Below, in pieces: positions 8,916 through 17,459 of a DNA stretch of 64,000 bases. Within the stretch, counting starts at the first letter, position 1, and every line of letters begins with the position of its first letter. The stretch is from the NCBI GenBank assembly GCA_902785825.1, contig CACZZZ010000017.1, forward strand, positions 62,001 to 126,000, in the 5' to 3' direction. Made by a program: the position numbers and the translations under genes. Origin of the DNA: an uncultured Bacteroidia bacterium (lineage in GTDB: Bacteria; Bacteroidota; Bacteroidia; Bacteroidales; UBA932). The notes beneath the pieces were generated by a model. That model did not search any database. It was not told the DNA's origin and saw nothing but the letters and a program-made list of their open reading frames with translations.

Positions 8916-10865
8916 ATGAAAAGATTTTTCCTGATTGTTATCGCTATCCAGATTCTTCAGTCGCTTTGCTCCTTCAGAATGACAGGCACCGTTCCTGTCA
9001 TCCTGAGCGAAGCGAAGGATCTAGTCGAAGCGAAGGATCTCCCCTCTACTGGCATATTCGTCGAGGCCGAAGCCTTCGCCGACAAGGGAGGCTGGTCCGT
9101 GGATCAGCAGTTCATGGACCTCATGGGATCGCCCTACCTCATCGCCCATGGCATGGGGAAACCGGTCGCAGACGCCAGCACGACGGTTGATATTCCCGAG
9201 CCGGGAGTGTACCATGTATGGGTCCGCACCTACAACTGGACCTCTCCCTGGACCACTTCCAAGGATGGCCCTGGAGCCTTCAAGGTCAAGTTGCAGGGGA
9301 AACCTGTCAAGACTATCCTCGGCACTAAGGGAGACTCCTGGTTCTGGCAATATGCCGGAAGTGCGAAGCTCAAGGCCGGATCTTGCCAACTCGCTCTGTC
9401 GGACATGACTGGCTTTGACGGGCGTTGCGACGCTGTCTGGATCAGTAAGAATCAGGAACAGGTCCCACCTGTGGAAGTAGCTAAGCTTGAGGCGTTCAGA
9501 CGTTCAGTAGGGGCGCTTCCTGCCCAGCCTTCCGATGGCGGGGAATACGATTTCGTGGTGATCGGAGGCGGTGTCGCCGGCATGTGTGCCGCCGTCTCCG
9601 CAGCCCGATTCGGCTGCAAGGTAGCCCTTGTCAATGACCGTCCGATCGCCGGAGGAAACAATTCCTCGGAGATCAGGGTCCATCTCGGCGGACTTATCGA
9701 GCTCGGGAAATATCCCGCCTTGGGCAGGATGCTCCGGGAGTTCGGCCATTCAAAAGGTGGCAACGCCCAGCCGGCCTCCAATTACGAGGACGACAAGAAA
9801 GAGGCTTTCATCAAGGGACAGAAAGGTCTTACCTACCTGCCTTGCTTCAGGGCTGTCAAGGTTAATAAGGACGGCTCCAAGATCTCCTCTGTCGTTATCA
9901 GGAATATCGAGACCGGAGAGGAACTCTGCCTCAAGGCCCCTATTTTCGCTGATTGTACCGGTGACGGAACCATCGGTTTCCTGGCTGGAGCTGACTGGAT
10001 GATGGGCCGGGAAGGCCGCGACGAGTTCGGTGAGGCTCTTGCTCCTGAAAAGGGCGACAAGCTGACTATGGGTTCCTCTGTCCAATGGTACAGCGTTGAG
10101 GACGCGAAGAAGTCCACTTTCCCCGAGTTCCAGTACGGGGTTGTCTTCAATGAGGACAACTGCGAGAAGGTCAAGATGGGCGAATGGACCTGGGAGACCG
10201 GAATGAACCTTAACCAGATCTACGATTTCGAGCGGATCAGGGACTATGGACTCCTGGTGGTGTATTCCAACTGGAGCTTCCTCAAGAATCATTTCTCCGG
10301 GAAGGCTGAATATGCCAACCGTTCTCTCGGATGGGTAGCATACGTGGCCGGAAAGAGGGAATCCCGTCGTCTGGTCGGAGACTATATTCTCAAACAGGAC
10401 GATGTGGACAAGCAGGTGTTCCATGAGGATGCCTCCTTCACAATCAACTGGCATTTCGACCTTCATTTCCCGGATCCGGAGAACACCGCCAACTTCCCCG
10501 GGACCGAGTTCAAGGCCGCCACGAAGAGCAACCCTATCTATCCTTACTCAGTGCCTTACCGCTGCCTGTATTCCAGAAATGTGGACAACCTCTTTATGGC
10601 TGGACGTGATATCTCGACCACCCATGTGACGCTTGGTTCCACGAGGCTTATGCGCACGGGTGCGATGATGGGTGAGGTCGTCGGTATGGCCGCCAGCATC
10701 TGCAAGGACAAGGATACGACCCCTAGGGGAGTGTATCAGCATTATCTTCCTGAGCTCAAGGCCCTTATGACCAAGGGAGCCGCCCGCACCGACATTGACC
10801 TGCCGGACAATCAGCACTTCAACACCGGCGGTCACCTCGCCAAGCCCAAGGACATAACCTTCTAG
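8916..10865 (+). CDS. Secreted FAD-dependent oxidoreductase with N-terminal beta-sandwich domain
   Basis: About 649 residues. I chose the ATG at 8916, which follows the upstream stop by 10 nt and begins a hydrophobic signal (MKRFFLIVIAIQ); an in-frame TTG at 8892 would overlap the previous gene. Residues about 45-195 form a carbohydrate-binding-like beta domain (VEAEAF, YHVWVRTYNW). The dinucleotide-binding motif YDFVVIGGGVAGMCAA starts near residue 211, followed by GGNNSSEIRVH and the second FAD contact FADCTGDGTIGFLAGAD, as in the PF12831 FAD_oxidored group. Likely substrate is a sugar or glycan, inferred from the SusCD context. The sequence between signal and mature domain derives from a REP-like repeat (8949-9040), giving an odd SEAKDLVEAKDL linker. 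Confidence 0.85.
   Translation: MKRFFLIVIAIQILQSLCSFRMTGTVPVILSEAKDLVEAKDLPSTGIFVEAEAFADKGGWSVDQQFMDLMGSPYLIAHGMGKPVADASTTVDIPEPGVYHVWVRTYNWTSPWTTSKDGPGAFKVKLQGKPVKTILGTKGDSWFWQYAGSAKLKAGSCQLALSDMTGFDGRCDAVWISKNQEQVPPVEVAKLEAFRRSVGALPAQPSDGGEYDFVVIGGGVAGMCAAVSAARFGCKVALVNDRPIAGGNNSSEIRVHLGGLIELGKYPALGRMLREFGHSKGGNAQPASNYEDDKKEAFIKGQKGLTYLPCFRAVKVNKDGSKISSVVIRNIETGEELCLKAPIFADCTGDGTIGFLAGADWMMGREGRDEFGEALAPEKGDKLTMGSSVQWYSVEDAKKSTFPEFQYGVVFNEDNCEKVKMGEWTWETGMNLNQIYDFERIRDYGLLVVYSNWSFLKNHFSGKAEYANRSLGWVAYVAGKRESRRLVGDYILKQDDVDKQVFHEDASFTINWHFDLHFPDPENTANFPGTEFKAATKSNPIYPYSVPYRCLYSRNVDNLFMAGRDISTTHVTLGSTRLMRTGAMMGEVVGMAASICKDKDTTPRGVYQHYLPELKALMTKGAARTDIDLPDNQHFNTGGHLAKPKDITF
8949..9040 (+). repeat. 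REP-like inverted repeat inside the signal-peptide region of a gene
   Basis: Two inverted copies of a dispersed repeat face each other. The left arm (8951-8986) contains GATTCTTC ... CAGAATGACAGG, and the right arm (8994-9022) contains CCTGTCATCCTGAGCGAAGC. The inner arms AGAATGACAGG / CCTGTCATCCT pair with one mismatch around an 8-nt loop. CGAAGCGAAGGATCT is then repeated at 9026-9040 with an 18-bp period. The same motif recurs outside genes at 12614-12642 and, degraded, at 23840-23865. Here it is in frame. Confidence 0.75.
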
Positions 10866-10874
10866 GTGGTCAGC

Positions 10875-12569
10875 TTATTGATAGCAGAGTTTTTTAGTCT
10901 CGGTATCCCTTGAATAGTGGCGGAAGAAGTCCCAGATCAGCTTGGCTGCAGGCTTGAAATTCCAGTGACCGTAATTGTTGATGACCATAAGGCGGATCAA
11001 GGGCTTTTCTCCTTTGTAAAGTTGCCCGGACTCTATCGTGATGTCCTCACTCTTGCCGGTATGGATGAGCGTCCTGTCCCGCAGGACTATTCCGAAAGTC
11101 GGATCCACGTTGAAATCCAGATCGCCTGTAACGGGCATTCCGTTGATTGTCTGGTAGATACGCCAGACATTGAGGTAAGGATTGCCTTCCCAGTGATCTT
11201 TGTCGAAGAAACGGATCGTGTCGTCGTGAGTGCCGACAACGGAACAATACGCGACTTCCACATGACCCCGTTTCTGAATGGCCTCGTTCATCAGCGGTTC
11301 GGAGCCGTAGGCATAGTAACCAAGTCCATTTCCGGAGAATATGCCACCTGAATGGCCGGCGACGGCAGCGAAGAGGTGGGATTTTCGGACACCGAGCATA
11401 TTGCTGGTCATCGCTCCGGCCGACAAGCCTTCCGCATAGATCCTGGAGCCGTCTATCTGGGGATATTTCTGACGCAGGACGCTGATCACCGCCTCTATTC
11501 CGTCAAGTCCCATAGGCGCATAACCTTTGCCTCCCTGCCATTCCATTTCCACGACCATAAACCCTTCTTCAGCAGCCAGTTCCGGGAAGCCGGAAGTCTC
11601 GCTCTGGGTGCGGGGATCGTTCCCGTGACCATGTAGAAGCACGACCAAAGGAACCGTACCGGGAGCGGCACCCAGAGCTTGCTTCGGAATATACTCATAC
11701 CAAAGATACTTGTCCGGATTATCCGGCCTGGACGGGGCGTTCATGTCCACCAAGGGATATTCAACCACATTGCGCTGTATTCCTATCTTGTCGAATACGG
11801 GGATTGAGACCAACTCAAAGTTCTTCACGCCTTCCCGATTGTCGATTCCCCTGCTCATGTAAAAAGTGTGGAATAGGTTGTTGTACCGGTAGTTGGCGCT
11901 AAGTACCTTGTCCCATGCCTGGGCGAACAGCGTCTCCCAAGAGGCTTTTTTATCCGTATTCACTACCACCTTCTGCAGAGGGTCCGCAGGGGCGGAATCA
12001 CTTGCCGCCTGATATGGTTTCGCGACTTTCGCCGCGTTTTTCCCTCCGATGAACGCCGGAACAGGATACTTGCAGGTTTTTCCTGGCTCGCCGTCGATTG
12101 AGACGATCCCGGCTATGGCTCCAGTCAGATCCGTGGCGGACAGTTGACGGTTAACGAATGTTGCCCCGGAACCGAGCCCCACAACCTTGATATTTGTCGG
12201 AGCCCCTCCTCTTCCGATCAATCCGGTGAAGGTTTCCAGGTCCTGATCCTGCCACTTGCCTGAAGAGGGGTTGACAATCACTATACGTCCGCCATATTCC
12301 TTGATGATTCCGATAATGTTCAGTCGCTCAACTAGTTCCAGGGCCTGCCTGTTATCCAGTTTGCTGTCCGGGAACACATAGAACGCCGGGCCGAAGCCTG
12401 CTCGGGAATGGATGTCTCGTTCTGGCCGCATGTTGTAATTAAGGACGGAAGTGCCTTCAATGGCCAAGAACTGATTTATTGGGCCCTGTGGACTCGTACC
12501 TGGCTGTGCGGAGACAATAATCCCGGCAAGGGATAACACAACCGCCGTCAACAATCGACTTCCTTTCAT
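10875..12569 (-). CDS. Secreted alpha/beta-hydrolase esterase (PHB-depolymerase/feruloyl-esterase-like)
   Basis: A 564-residue secreted protein with a signal peptide (MKGSRLLTAVVLSLAG ... VSAQ). The catalytic half starts near residue 300: VPLVVLLHGHGNDPRTQSE gives the oxyanion strand, and YAEGLSAGAMTSNMLG (about residue 380) carries the nucleophile Ser in GLSAG. A C-terminal His is in INNYGHWNF. The N-terminal 250 residues (FGPAFYVFPDSKLDNRQALE, then a VVGLGSGATFVN segment) look like a second, possibly inactive, hydrolase-type domain. The family removes acyl or feruloyl esters from polysaccharides, which fits a neighbour of a SusCD system. It converges on the FAD oxidoreductase with only a 9-bp gap, so no terminator separates them. 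Confidence 0.8.
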   Translation of the reverse strand: MKGSRLLTAVVLSLAGIIVSAQPGTSPQGPINQFLAIEGTSVLNYNMRPERDIHSRAGFGPAFYVFPDSKLDNRQALELVERLNIIGIIKEYGGRIVIVNPSSGKWQDQDLETFTGLIGRGGAPTNIKVVGLGSGATFVNRQLSATDLTGAIAGIVSIDGEPGKTCKYPVPAFIGGKNAAKVAKPYQAASDSAPADPLQKVVVNTDKKASWETLFAQAWDKVLSANYRYNNLFHTFYMSRGIDNREGVKNFELVSIPVFDKIGIQRNVVEYPLVDMNAPSRPDNPDKYLWYEYIPKQALGAAPGTVPLVVLLHGHGNDPRTQSETSGFPELAAEEGFMVVEMEWQGGKGYAPMGLDGIEAVISVLRQKYPQIDGSRIYAEGLSAGAMTSNMLGVRKSHLFAAVAGHSGGIFSGNGLGYYAYGSEPLMNEAIQKRGHVEVAYCSVVGTHDDTIRFFDKDHWEGNPYLNVWRIYQTINGMPVTGDLDFNVDPTFGIVLRDRTLIHTGKSEDITIESGQLYKGEKPLIRLMVINNYGHWNFKPAAKLIWDFFRHYSRDTETKKLCYQ

Positions 12570-12613
12570 ATCTCATATCGTTTTTGCAAATAGATACAAA
12601 ATAATCAAAAATA

Positions 12614-12642
12614 CAGATTCTTCGCTTCGCTCAGAATGACAG
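12614..12642. repeat. Dispersed REP-like repeat, intergenic copy
   Basis: CAGATTCTTCGCTTCGCTCA followed by GAATGACAG is a clean copy of the repeat found inverted at 8949-9022. It lies in the 96-bp gap between the esterase and the next minus-strand gene. Confidence 0.7.
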
Positions 12643-12665
12643 TGGCTGGCGCTCTAACAACTGGG

Positions 12666-13967
12666 TTATTTTGCGGTGGCTTCGATGAGTAGGCCTTGGC
12701 AGGAGGAGATTACGCTCTCGTACCAGCCTTCGGCGTCCCTTCTCATCGGGAGATAGGAATCGCCGCACCTGACAGACACTTCACGACCTGGAGCCTTGAA
12801 GCGTAGCTTGTGGGTTTTCGGAGCCTTGTCGAATGGATCGTCAGCGACGCAGACGAACAGGGCCTTGCCTTCGCTTCCATCCTTGGCGGCCATTTCGCCG
12901 ACAATCAGGGGACAACCGGCGGACAGGTCGGTGAAGACGTCGTCCTTGTACGCCGTCAAGCTCTTCTCGCTTGTTCCGTCCAGCATATCCGTACCCTCAA
13001 ATCCGATGAAAGAAGTTGATTTTGAGGTGTAACGCATGTAATCTTTCCCAATGGAGTGAAGCTCGGCGTTGATCTTCTTCAATTTGTCATATTGCCGGGT
13101 CTTGATTCCTTTCTCATCCACCACCTGGTTGGTCCACCAGCCAGCGGTGTAGCAGGCCCAGGTGATGTTCTCGGCTCCTAAGGCCAATGCTGAATACGCC
13201 TGGAAGCGCAGCTCGTTCTCTGTTATCCAAACCTTTGGATCATAGCTGTTTACCTGAACCGTGACCCACATTCCACGTCCGGTCTTACGGCAAGCGTCGG
13301 AGACAACCCGAAGGTTGGCGTAATCTTTGGCCACCCCGACATTCTTGTAATAGAAATCGTAGGAGATGTAGTCGGCAGGGACATATTCGCAATATTGCCT
13401 GATGTGCTCCTCATAAGTGGGAGTCCCCAATTGGTTCTTGGTCTGGACCGCGGAGTTCTGGGACACGGAGGCATAGTTCGGGTAAAGGTTGAGGAAGGCG
13501 AACTGATTGGGAAAGAGCTGCTCAACCTTTCTCATAACCTCTCCGTAATACGGGAAATCCAGAGCGGAGGGCTCGTCACCGATGTCTATGCCCCAGATTG
13601 CCGGGTGATCCTGGAAAGTGGCCGCGGCCTCCTCATATTTCGAGATTGGATTGGTCTCGGCGAGTTTCCCGGCATTGTCTCCGTCTCCTCCCCACCATCC
13701 GGGGACGACTCCGCTGACAATAGCCCCGACACCGTACTTGCTGAACAGGTCAAGGGCGGGACGGTCGTTTTCCATGCATATAACGAAATCCACTCCACAC
13801 TCAGCCAAGTCTTTTATGTGTGCCTCTGTACGGGCGTACGGACGAAGGTGGTAAACTCCGATGTTCAACCGGCTTCTGTCCATCCGGCCGGCCTTGGTGA
13901 CATAATCCTGGGCAAAGGCGCCAACTGAGGACGCCAGCACGATCAAAACGCAAATCAATCTTTTCAT
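12666..13967 (-). CDS. Secreted TIM-barrel protein, glycoside-hydrolase-like
   Basis: About 433 residues from the ATG at 13967 (an ATG two codons earlier is also possible), beginning with a signal peptide MKRLICVLIVLASSVGAFAQ. The body alternates strands and helices like a (beta/alpha)8 barrel: VDFVICMENDRPALDLFSKYG, AIVSGVVPGWWGG, and AIWGIDIGDEPSA, where an acidic residue sits at a typical strand-4 position (Asn-Glu-Pro or Asp-Glu-Pro). ITWACYTAGWW near residue 270 resembles the strand-7/8 region of GH42/GH5-type enzymes. The C-terminal 100 residues are a beta domain. I cannot name a CAZy family. It lies 18 nt after the DUF1295 gene on the same strand. Confidence 0.6.
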   Translation of the reverse strand: MKRLICVLIVLASSVGAFAQDYVTKAGRMDRSRLNIGVYHLRPYARTEAHIKDLAECGVDFVICMENDRPALDLFSKYGVGAIVSGVVPGWWGGDGDNAGKLAETNPISKYEEAAATFQDHPAIWGIDIGDEPSALDFPYYGEVMRKVEQLFPNQFAFLNLYPNYASVSQNSAVQTKNQLGTPTYEEHIRQYCEYVPADYISYDFYYKNVGVAKDYANLRVVSDACRKTGRGMWVTVQVNSYDPKVWITENELRFQAYSALALGAENITWACYTAGWWTNQVVDEKGIKTRQYDKLKKINAELHSIGKDYMRYTSKSTSFIGFEGTDMLDGTSEKSLTAYKDDVFTDLSAGCPLIVGEMAAKDGSEGKALFVCVADDPFDKAPKTHKLRFKAPGREVSVRCGDSYLPMRRDAEGWYESVISSCQGLLIEATAK

Positions 13968-13985
13968 GACCATGAAATACTATTA

Positions 13986-14789
13986 TCAGGCTTGAAGCCA
14001 GGTGTGCTTCTTCACGCTATAGAGGGGCAAGAGGGGGAGTATGATGGGAGTTTTCTTAATATATTCCTGATATTCAGGATCTTCCCCGTAAGACTCGTCT
14101 TGCCGGATCTCAAGCCTTCTGGCCCCGCTGAACATCACATAGACAATCCCGATGTAGCCGATGGCAACGATGACCCATTGCCAGGCGCAGAGGGATGCGC
14201 CAATGGCGGAAATCAAAGCCCCAGTCCAGATCACCAGCTCTCCAAGGTAGTTGGGGCAGCGGACGATCTTGTACAGCCCGGTGTCCACGAAACGTTTGGG
14301 ATTGACCTTTTTTGCCGCTGATTTCTGAGCGTCCGCACCGGCTTCAAGCATCACTCCGCAAGCCATCATGGCAGCTCCTATCCAAGCCCATAAATCATTG
14401 ACGGGTAGCCCCTTGGCTGTGTTCGCCAGCCTGAAGGCCACGGGGCTTACCTGTCCCACATAAAGAAGGGCGCAGAAGATCCAGACAGAGAGGATCACCC
14501 CGATAGGCTTCTTTTTCTGGAGCGACGGATCGTAAAGGATCTTGCGGTACGCCGCGGCCTTTCTCTCCCTGATGAGGAGATAAGTACCCAGGCGGCAGCC
14601 AAAGATGAACATTACCGCGAGCAGAAGAGCGGTCGGGGGAGTCACGGCTCCGGCGAAGATGATGACCAGGGTAAGGGCCAGGGCGGCTATTCCGTAGCCG
14701 TATCCGAGGCTGAAGAAGTAGATGAAGTATTTCCAACCGACTGCGGACACCGCCAGCGACACGGCGAGAAGAATCCAGAGATATGTCAT
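13986..14789 (-). CDS. DUF1295 integral membrane protein (steroid 5-alpha-reductase/ICMT-like)
   Basis: A 267-residue inner-membrane protein with about seven hydrophobic segments. The C-terminal signature NPKRFVDTGLYKIVRCPNYL followed by GELVIWTG is the cofactor-binding region of the DUF1295 / isoprenylcysteine-methyltransferase / 5-alpha-reductase superfamily. Members reduce or methylate lipid-soluble substrates; the true substrate in Bacteroidota is unknown. It is first in a minus-strand run with the barrel protein and shares a 58-bp divergent promoter region with the phosphodiesterase-HAD fusion gene, where overlapping -7 boxes face both ways. Confidence 0.85.
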   Translation of the reverse strand: MTYLWILLAVSLAVSAVGWKYFIYFFSLGYGYGIAALALTLVIIFAGAVTPPTALLLAVMFIFGCRLGTYLLIRERKAAAYRKILYDPSLQKKKPIGVILSVWIFCALLYVGQVSPVAFRLANTAKGLPVNDLWAWIGAAMMACGVMLEAGADAQKSAAKKVNPKRFVDTGLYKIVRCPNYLGELVIWTGALISAIGASLCAWQWVIVAIGYIGIVYVMFSGARRLEIRQDESYGEDPEYQEYIKKTPIILPLLPLYSVKKHTWLQA

Positions 14790-14813
14790 GGTTATTATGT
14801 TTTTTTGTTACAT

Positions 14814-14821
14814 CAAAAGTA
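14814..14821 (-). promoter_or_regulatory. -7 box for the DUF1295 gene
   Basis: On the minus strand this reads TACTTTTG, a full match to TAnnTTTG, 24 nt before the start codon. A clear -33 TTTG is not visible. Confidence 0.5.
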
Positions 14822-14834
14822 CACAATTATTCGT

Positions 14835-14842
14835 TATCTTTG
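14835..14842 (+). promoter_or_regulatory. -7 box for the phosphodiesterase-HAD gene
   Basis: TATCTTTG matches TAnnTTTG exactly and ends 5 nt before the ATG at 14848, so the transcript would be leaderless or nearly so if this box is used. The -33 element is weak. It is divergent from the box at 14814-14821. Confidence 0.5.
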
Positions 14843-14847
14843 TTAAC

Positions 14848-16347
14848 ATGAAGAGAATAGTTTCACTTGTGATAGCCTTTCTGGCTATCTCCGCCATGCT
14901 TGGAGCTCAGACCAAGGTCATGTCCCACAGAGGTTATTACGCCCATCCGGGCTCTTTTGAGAACACTTTGACAAGTCTCCGCGGAGCGCAGCAGCTGGGA
15001 GTCGAGGGAGTCGAGTTGGACGTCCATCTCTCGACGGATGACTCTCTTGTGATCCTTCATGGCCCGAAGATCGCCGGTTCGGACTATCCTGATGTCCAGA
15101 AACTTGATTACAAGACCATCCGCTCCTGCACGCTGCCGAATGGGGATAAGGTCCCGACGCTTAGGGAATATTTCACCCAGGCGAAGAAAACAGTCGCCTT
15201 GATGCTCTTCCTCGAACTTAAATCCCATCCGACAAAAGAGAGGGAAACGACTCTGGCAGAAAAGGTTGTCGCCCTCTGCGACGAGATGAACATGTACGAC
15301 CAGGTCACTTTCATCTCCTTCAGCGAGCATCTTTGCGACGAGATCTTGAGGCTCCGGAAAGGCACTAAAGTGATCCCTATTTCCAGCAGCAAGGCCTACA
15401 CGACCGAGGAACTTCTCGCCAAGGGATATGCGGGAGTCTCCTACCACATGGGTGTCGTTATGAATCGGACCCATCTTCTGGACGAGGCTCATGAAGCCGG
15501 GCTCCAGACAGTCCTTTGGCCAGTGAATAGTTACGATCTGGCTGACTTCGCCATGCGCCACCATGTCGATTACGTCAGCTCGGACGAGCCGCAGGCGATG
15601 CTGAACCTGATGTCGGGAATCAGGGAACTCAAGTGGAAGCAGACCAAAAAACTCATAGTCTTCGATCTTGACGGGACGCTGACCCAGCACAAGCAGCCTC
15701 TCACTGACGCTAATAGGGCTGTCCTGGACACTCTCAGGCAGCGTTATGAGATCATCATGGCCGGAGGCGGCAACTGCAAGAGGATATATAACCAGATGGG
15801 TCAGTATCCGATCACCATCCTTGGCAACTACGGGATGGAGGAAAGCCAGGTCATCGACGGGGAGTTCAAGATGGTACGTGAGGAGACCAGTCCCGTGGAC
15901 CGCAAGTTCTTCGATAAGAAGACCGCTGAGCTCCGCAAGAAATATGGCTACACGGCCTACAAAGGGGATTCAAATGAATATCACCAGTCCGGAATGGTGA
16001 CCTTCGCCCTGCTTGGGACAAAGGCGGATCCGGCCGACAAACTGGTTTTCGATCCGGACAAGATCCGCCGCAGGGCTATGTTCCCGGAGATGAGTGAGAT
16101 ATTCAAGGACTACTCGGTGTTCATCGGTGGTACAACCTCTTTTGACATAACCCCAAAGCAGTACAACAAGTACGACGCCGTGATGCGCTACGCCGCTGAG
16201 CATGGCTATGTCAAGGACCAGATCCTTTTTGTCGGCGACGATTTCACCGACGGAGGCAACGACAGCCAGATCCGCCTCGGAGGAATGGACTACATCCGGA
16301 TCGACGACTACACCCGGCTTCCGGAGAAGATGCGTTTCATGTTTTAG
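14848..16347 (+). CDS. Glycerophosphodiester phosphodiesterase fused to a HAD phosphatase
   Basis: About 499 residues from the ATG at 14848, chosen because it begins a clean signal peptide (MKRIVSLVIAFLAISAMLGA); an earlier in-frame ATG lies in the neighbouring gene. Residues about 22-255 are a GDPD TIM barrel with HRG (27-29), GVELDVHLSTDD and LVILHG, which provide the His and metal ligands. Residues about 268-499 are a HAD domain with nucleophile Asp273 in FDLDGT, a type-IIB-like cap, and VGDDFTDGGND near residue 462. GDPD releases glycerol-3-phosphate from glycerophosphodiesters; a linked phosphatase could then dephosphorylate it. The HAD part resembles eukaryotic-type phosphomannomutase and Cof-like enzymes. 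A second GDPD follows 20 nt downstream. Confidence 0.85.
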   Translation: MKRIVSLVIAFLAISAMLGAQTKVMSHRGYYAHPGSFENTLTSLRGAQQLGVEGVELDVHLSTDDSLVILHGPKIAGSDYPDVQKLDYKTIRSCTLPNGDKVPTLREYFTQAKKTVALMLFLELKSHPTKERETTLAEKVVALCDEMNMYDQVTFISFSEHLCDEILRLRKGTKVIPISSSKAYTTEELLAKGYAGVSYHMGVVMNRTHLLDEAHEAGLQTVLWPVNSYDLADFAMRHHVDYVSSDEPQAMLNLMSGIRELKWKQTKKLIVFDLDGTLTQHKQPLTDANRAVLDTLRQRYEIIMAGGGNCKRIYNQMGQYPITILGNYGMEESQVIDGEFKMVREETSPVDRKFFDKKTAELRKKYGYTAYKGDSNEYHQSGMVTFALLGTKADPADKLVFDPDKIRRRAMFPEMSEIFKDYSVFIGGTTSFDITPKQYNKYDAVMRYAAEHGYVKDQILFVGDDFTDGGNDSQIRLGGMDYIRIDDYTRLPEKMRFMF

Positions 16348-16367
16348 GAATATCTAAATATCTTGAT

Positions 16368-17459
16368 ATGAAGAAGTTCTGGATTTTTATGATGTCTGTG
16401 GCGGCCGCAGTATCTTGCGGCCAGGCCGTTCCTGAGGATCTCCCTATGGCTGTGGCTCACAGGGGTTGCTGGCTGATGGACGGAGAGGAATTCTACATCA
16501 ATGAAAACTGTCCGGCAGGTGTCAAGATGGCCGCCCAGTATGGCTATCCGGCCATCGAGTGCGATGTGAAATATACTCTTGACAGCGTGATGGTTATCAT
16601 GCACGACGGCACGATCAACCGTACGATGCGCAACGCTTCTGACTATTCCAAGATAGAGGAGCCGGTGAAGGTCACGGAGACCACTTTCGAGGAGTTGAGG
16701 ACGAAGTACGTCCTGGAATCCACGGATCCGGCGCTTCGCACTCCGATTCCGACCCTTCAGGAGGAGCTTGAGGCTTGCAAGGAATATGGGGTCATGCCGA
16801 TGCTCCACAGCGCTGTGGTCGAGTCCTACAAGCTTGCTCATGAGATACTTGGTGACAAGTTCATCGCTTTTGACGCCTCACAGGCCGCGGTGAGCCAGGC
16901 GCGGAAATGGTCAACCTGCTTGATTCTCCTCGACCCAGGCAAGGATCCGGCGCCAAGGACAATTGAGAGGCTCCAGGAGATGGGTGGCGCGTGCGGAATG
17001 AGCACCATGAATTATAAAATGCTTGACGCTGAATATATTAACACTGTCAAGAATGCCGGTTTCGATGTGCAGGCCTCCATATTCCCTGCTCCTCATGAGC
17101 AGAGGGCTGTCTCTGACAAGGTGACAATCCAGCTTTCCGACTTCTGGTGGCATCAGACAGATGGTCGCAAGCCGCTCTCGATATTCAAGAAAAACTCTGT
17201 TAAACTCGCTGAGGGGCAGTCTGTTGAGTGGAATCCTGAGGCTCCGGAGTTCGCGGCGGTGACTATTGCCCTTGATTTCGAGGGAACGCTTGAGATTTCG
17301 TTGAACGGGCGGGTTTACACCCTGACCCATGACGGGCCCGGAAAGGTTGAGGTTTTGGGCGCGAGGCTCTTCAAGGCTAATCCTGGAATAGTGGTCAAAG
17401 CTCTTGCAGCCTCCAAGATTAAATCTATTAAAGCTGAGTTATTTGATTGCGGAAAATAG
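16368..17459 (+). CDS. Glycerophosphodiester phosphodiesterase-like lipoprotein
   Basis: A 363-residue lipoprotein (lipobox Cys17, AAAVSC). The GDPD barrel shows VAHRGCW, AIECDVKYTLDS and VIMHDGTINRT, matching the His-Arg-Gly, Glu-x-Asp and His catalytic/metal set. The usual second Glu strand is weak: PMLHSAVVE stands where many family members have a Glu-x-Lys, so activity should not be assumed. The last 90 residues (from about 275) form a beta-sandwich-like tail not part of the barrel. It sits between the fusion enzyme and an outer-membrane-type protein, which it overlaps by one base. Confidence 0.8.
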   Translation: MKKFWIFMMSVAAAVSCGQAVPEDLPMAVAHRGCWLMDGEEFYINENCPAGVKMAAQYGYPAIECDVKYTLDSVMVIMHDGTINRTMRNASDYSKIEEPVKVTETTFEELRTKYVLESTDPALRTPIPTLQEELEACKEYGVMPMLHSAVVESYKLAHEILGDKFIAFDASQAAVSQARKWSTCLILLDPGKDPAPRTIERLQEMGGACGMSTMNYKMLDAEYINTVKNAGFDVQASIFPAPHEQRAVSDKVTIQLSDFWWHQTDGRKPLSIFKKNSVKLAEGQSVEWNPEAPEFAAVTIALDFEGTLEISLNGRVYTLTHDGPGKVEVLGARLFKANPGIVVKALAASKIKSIKAELFDCGK

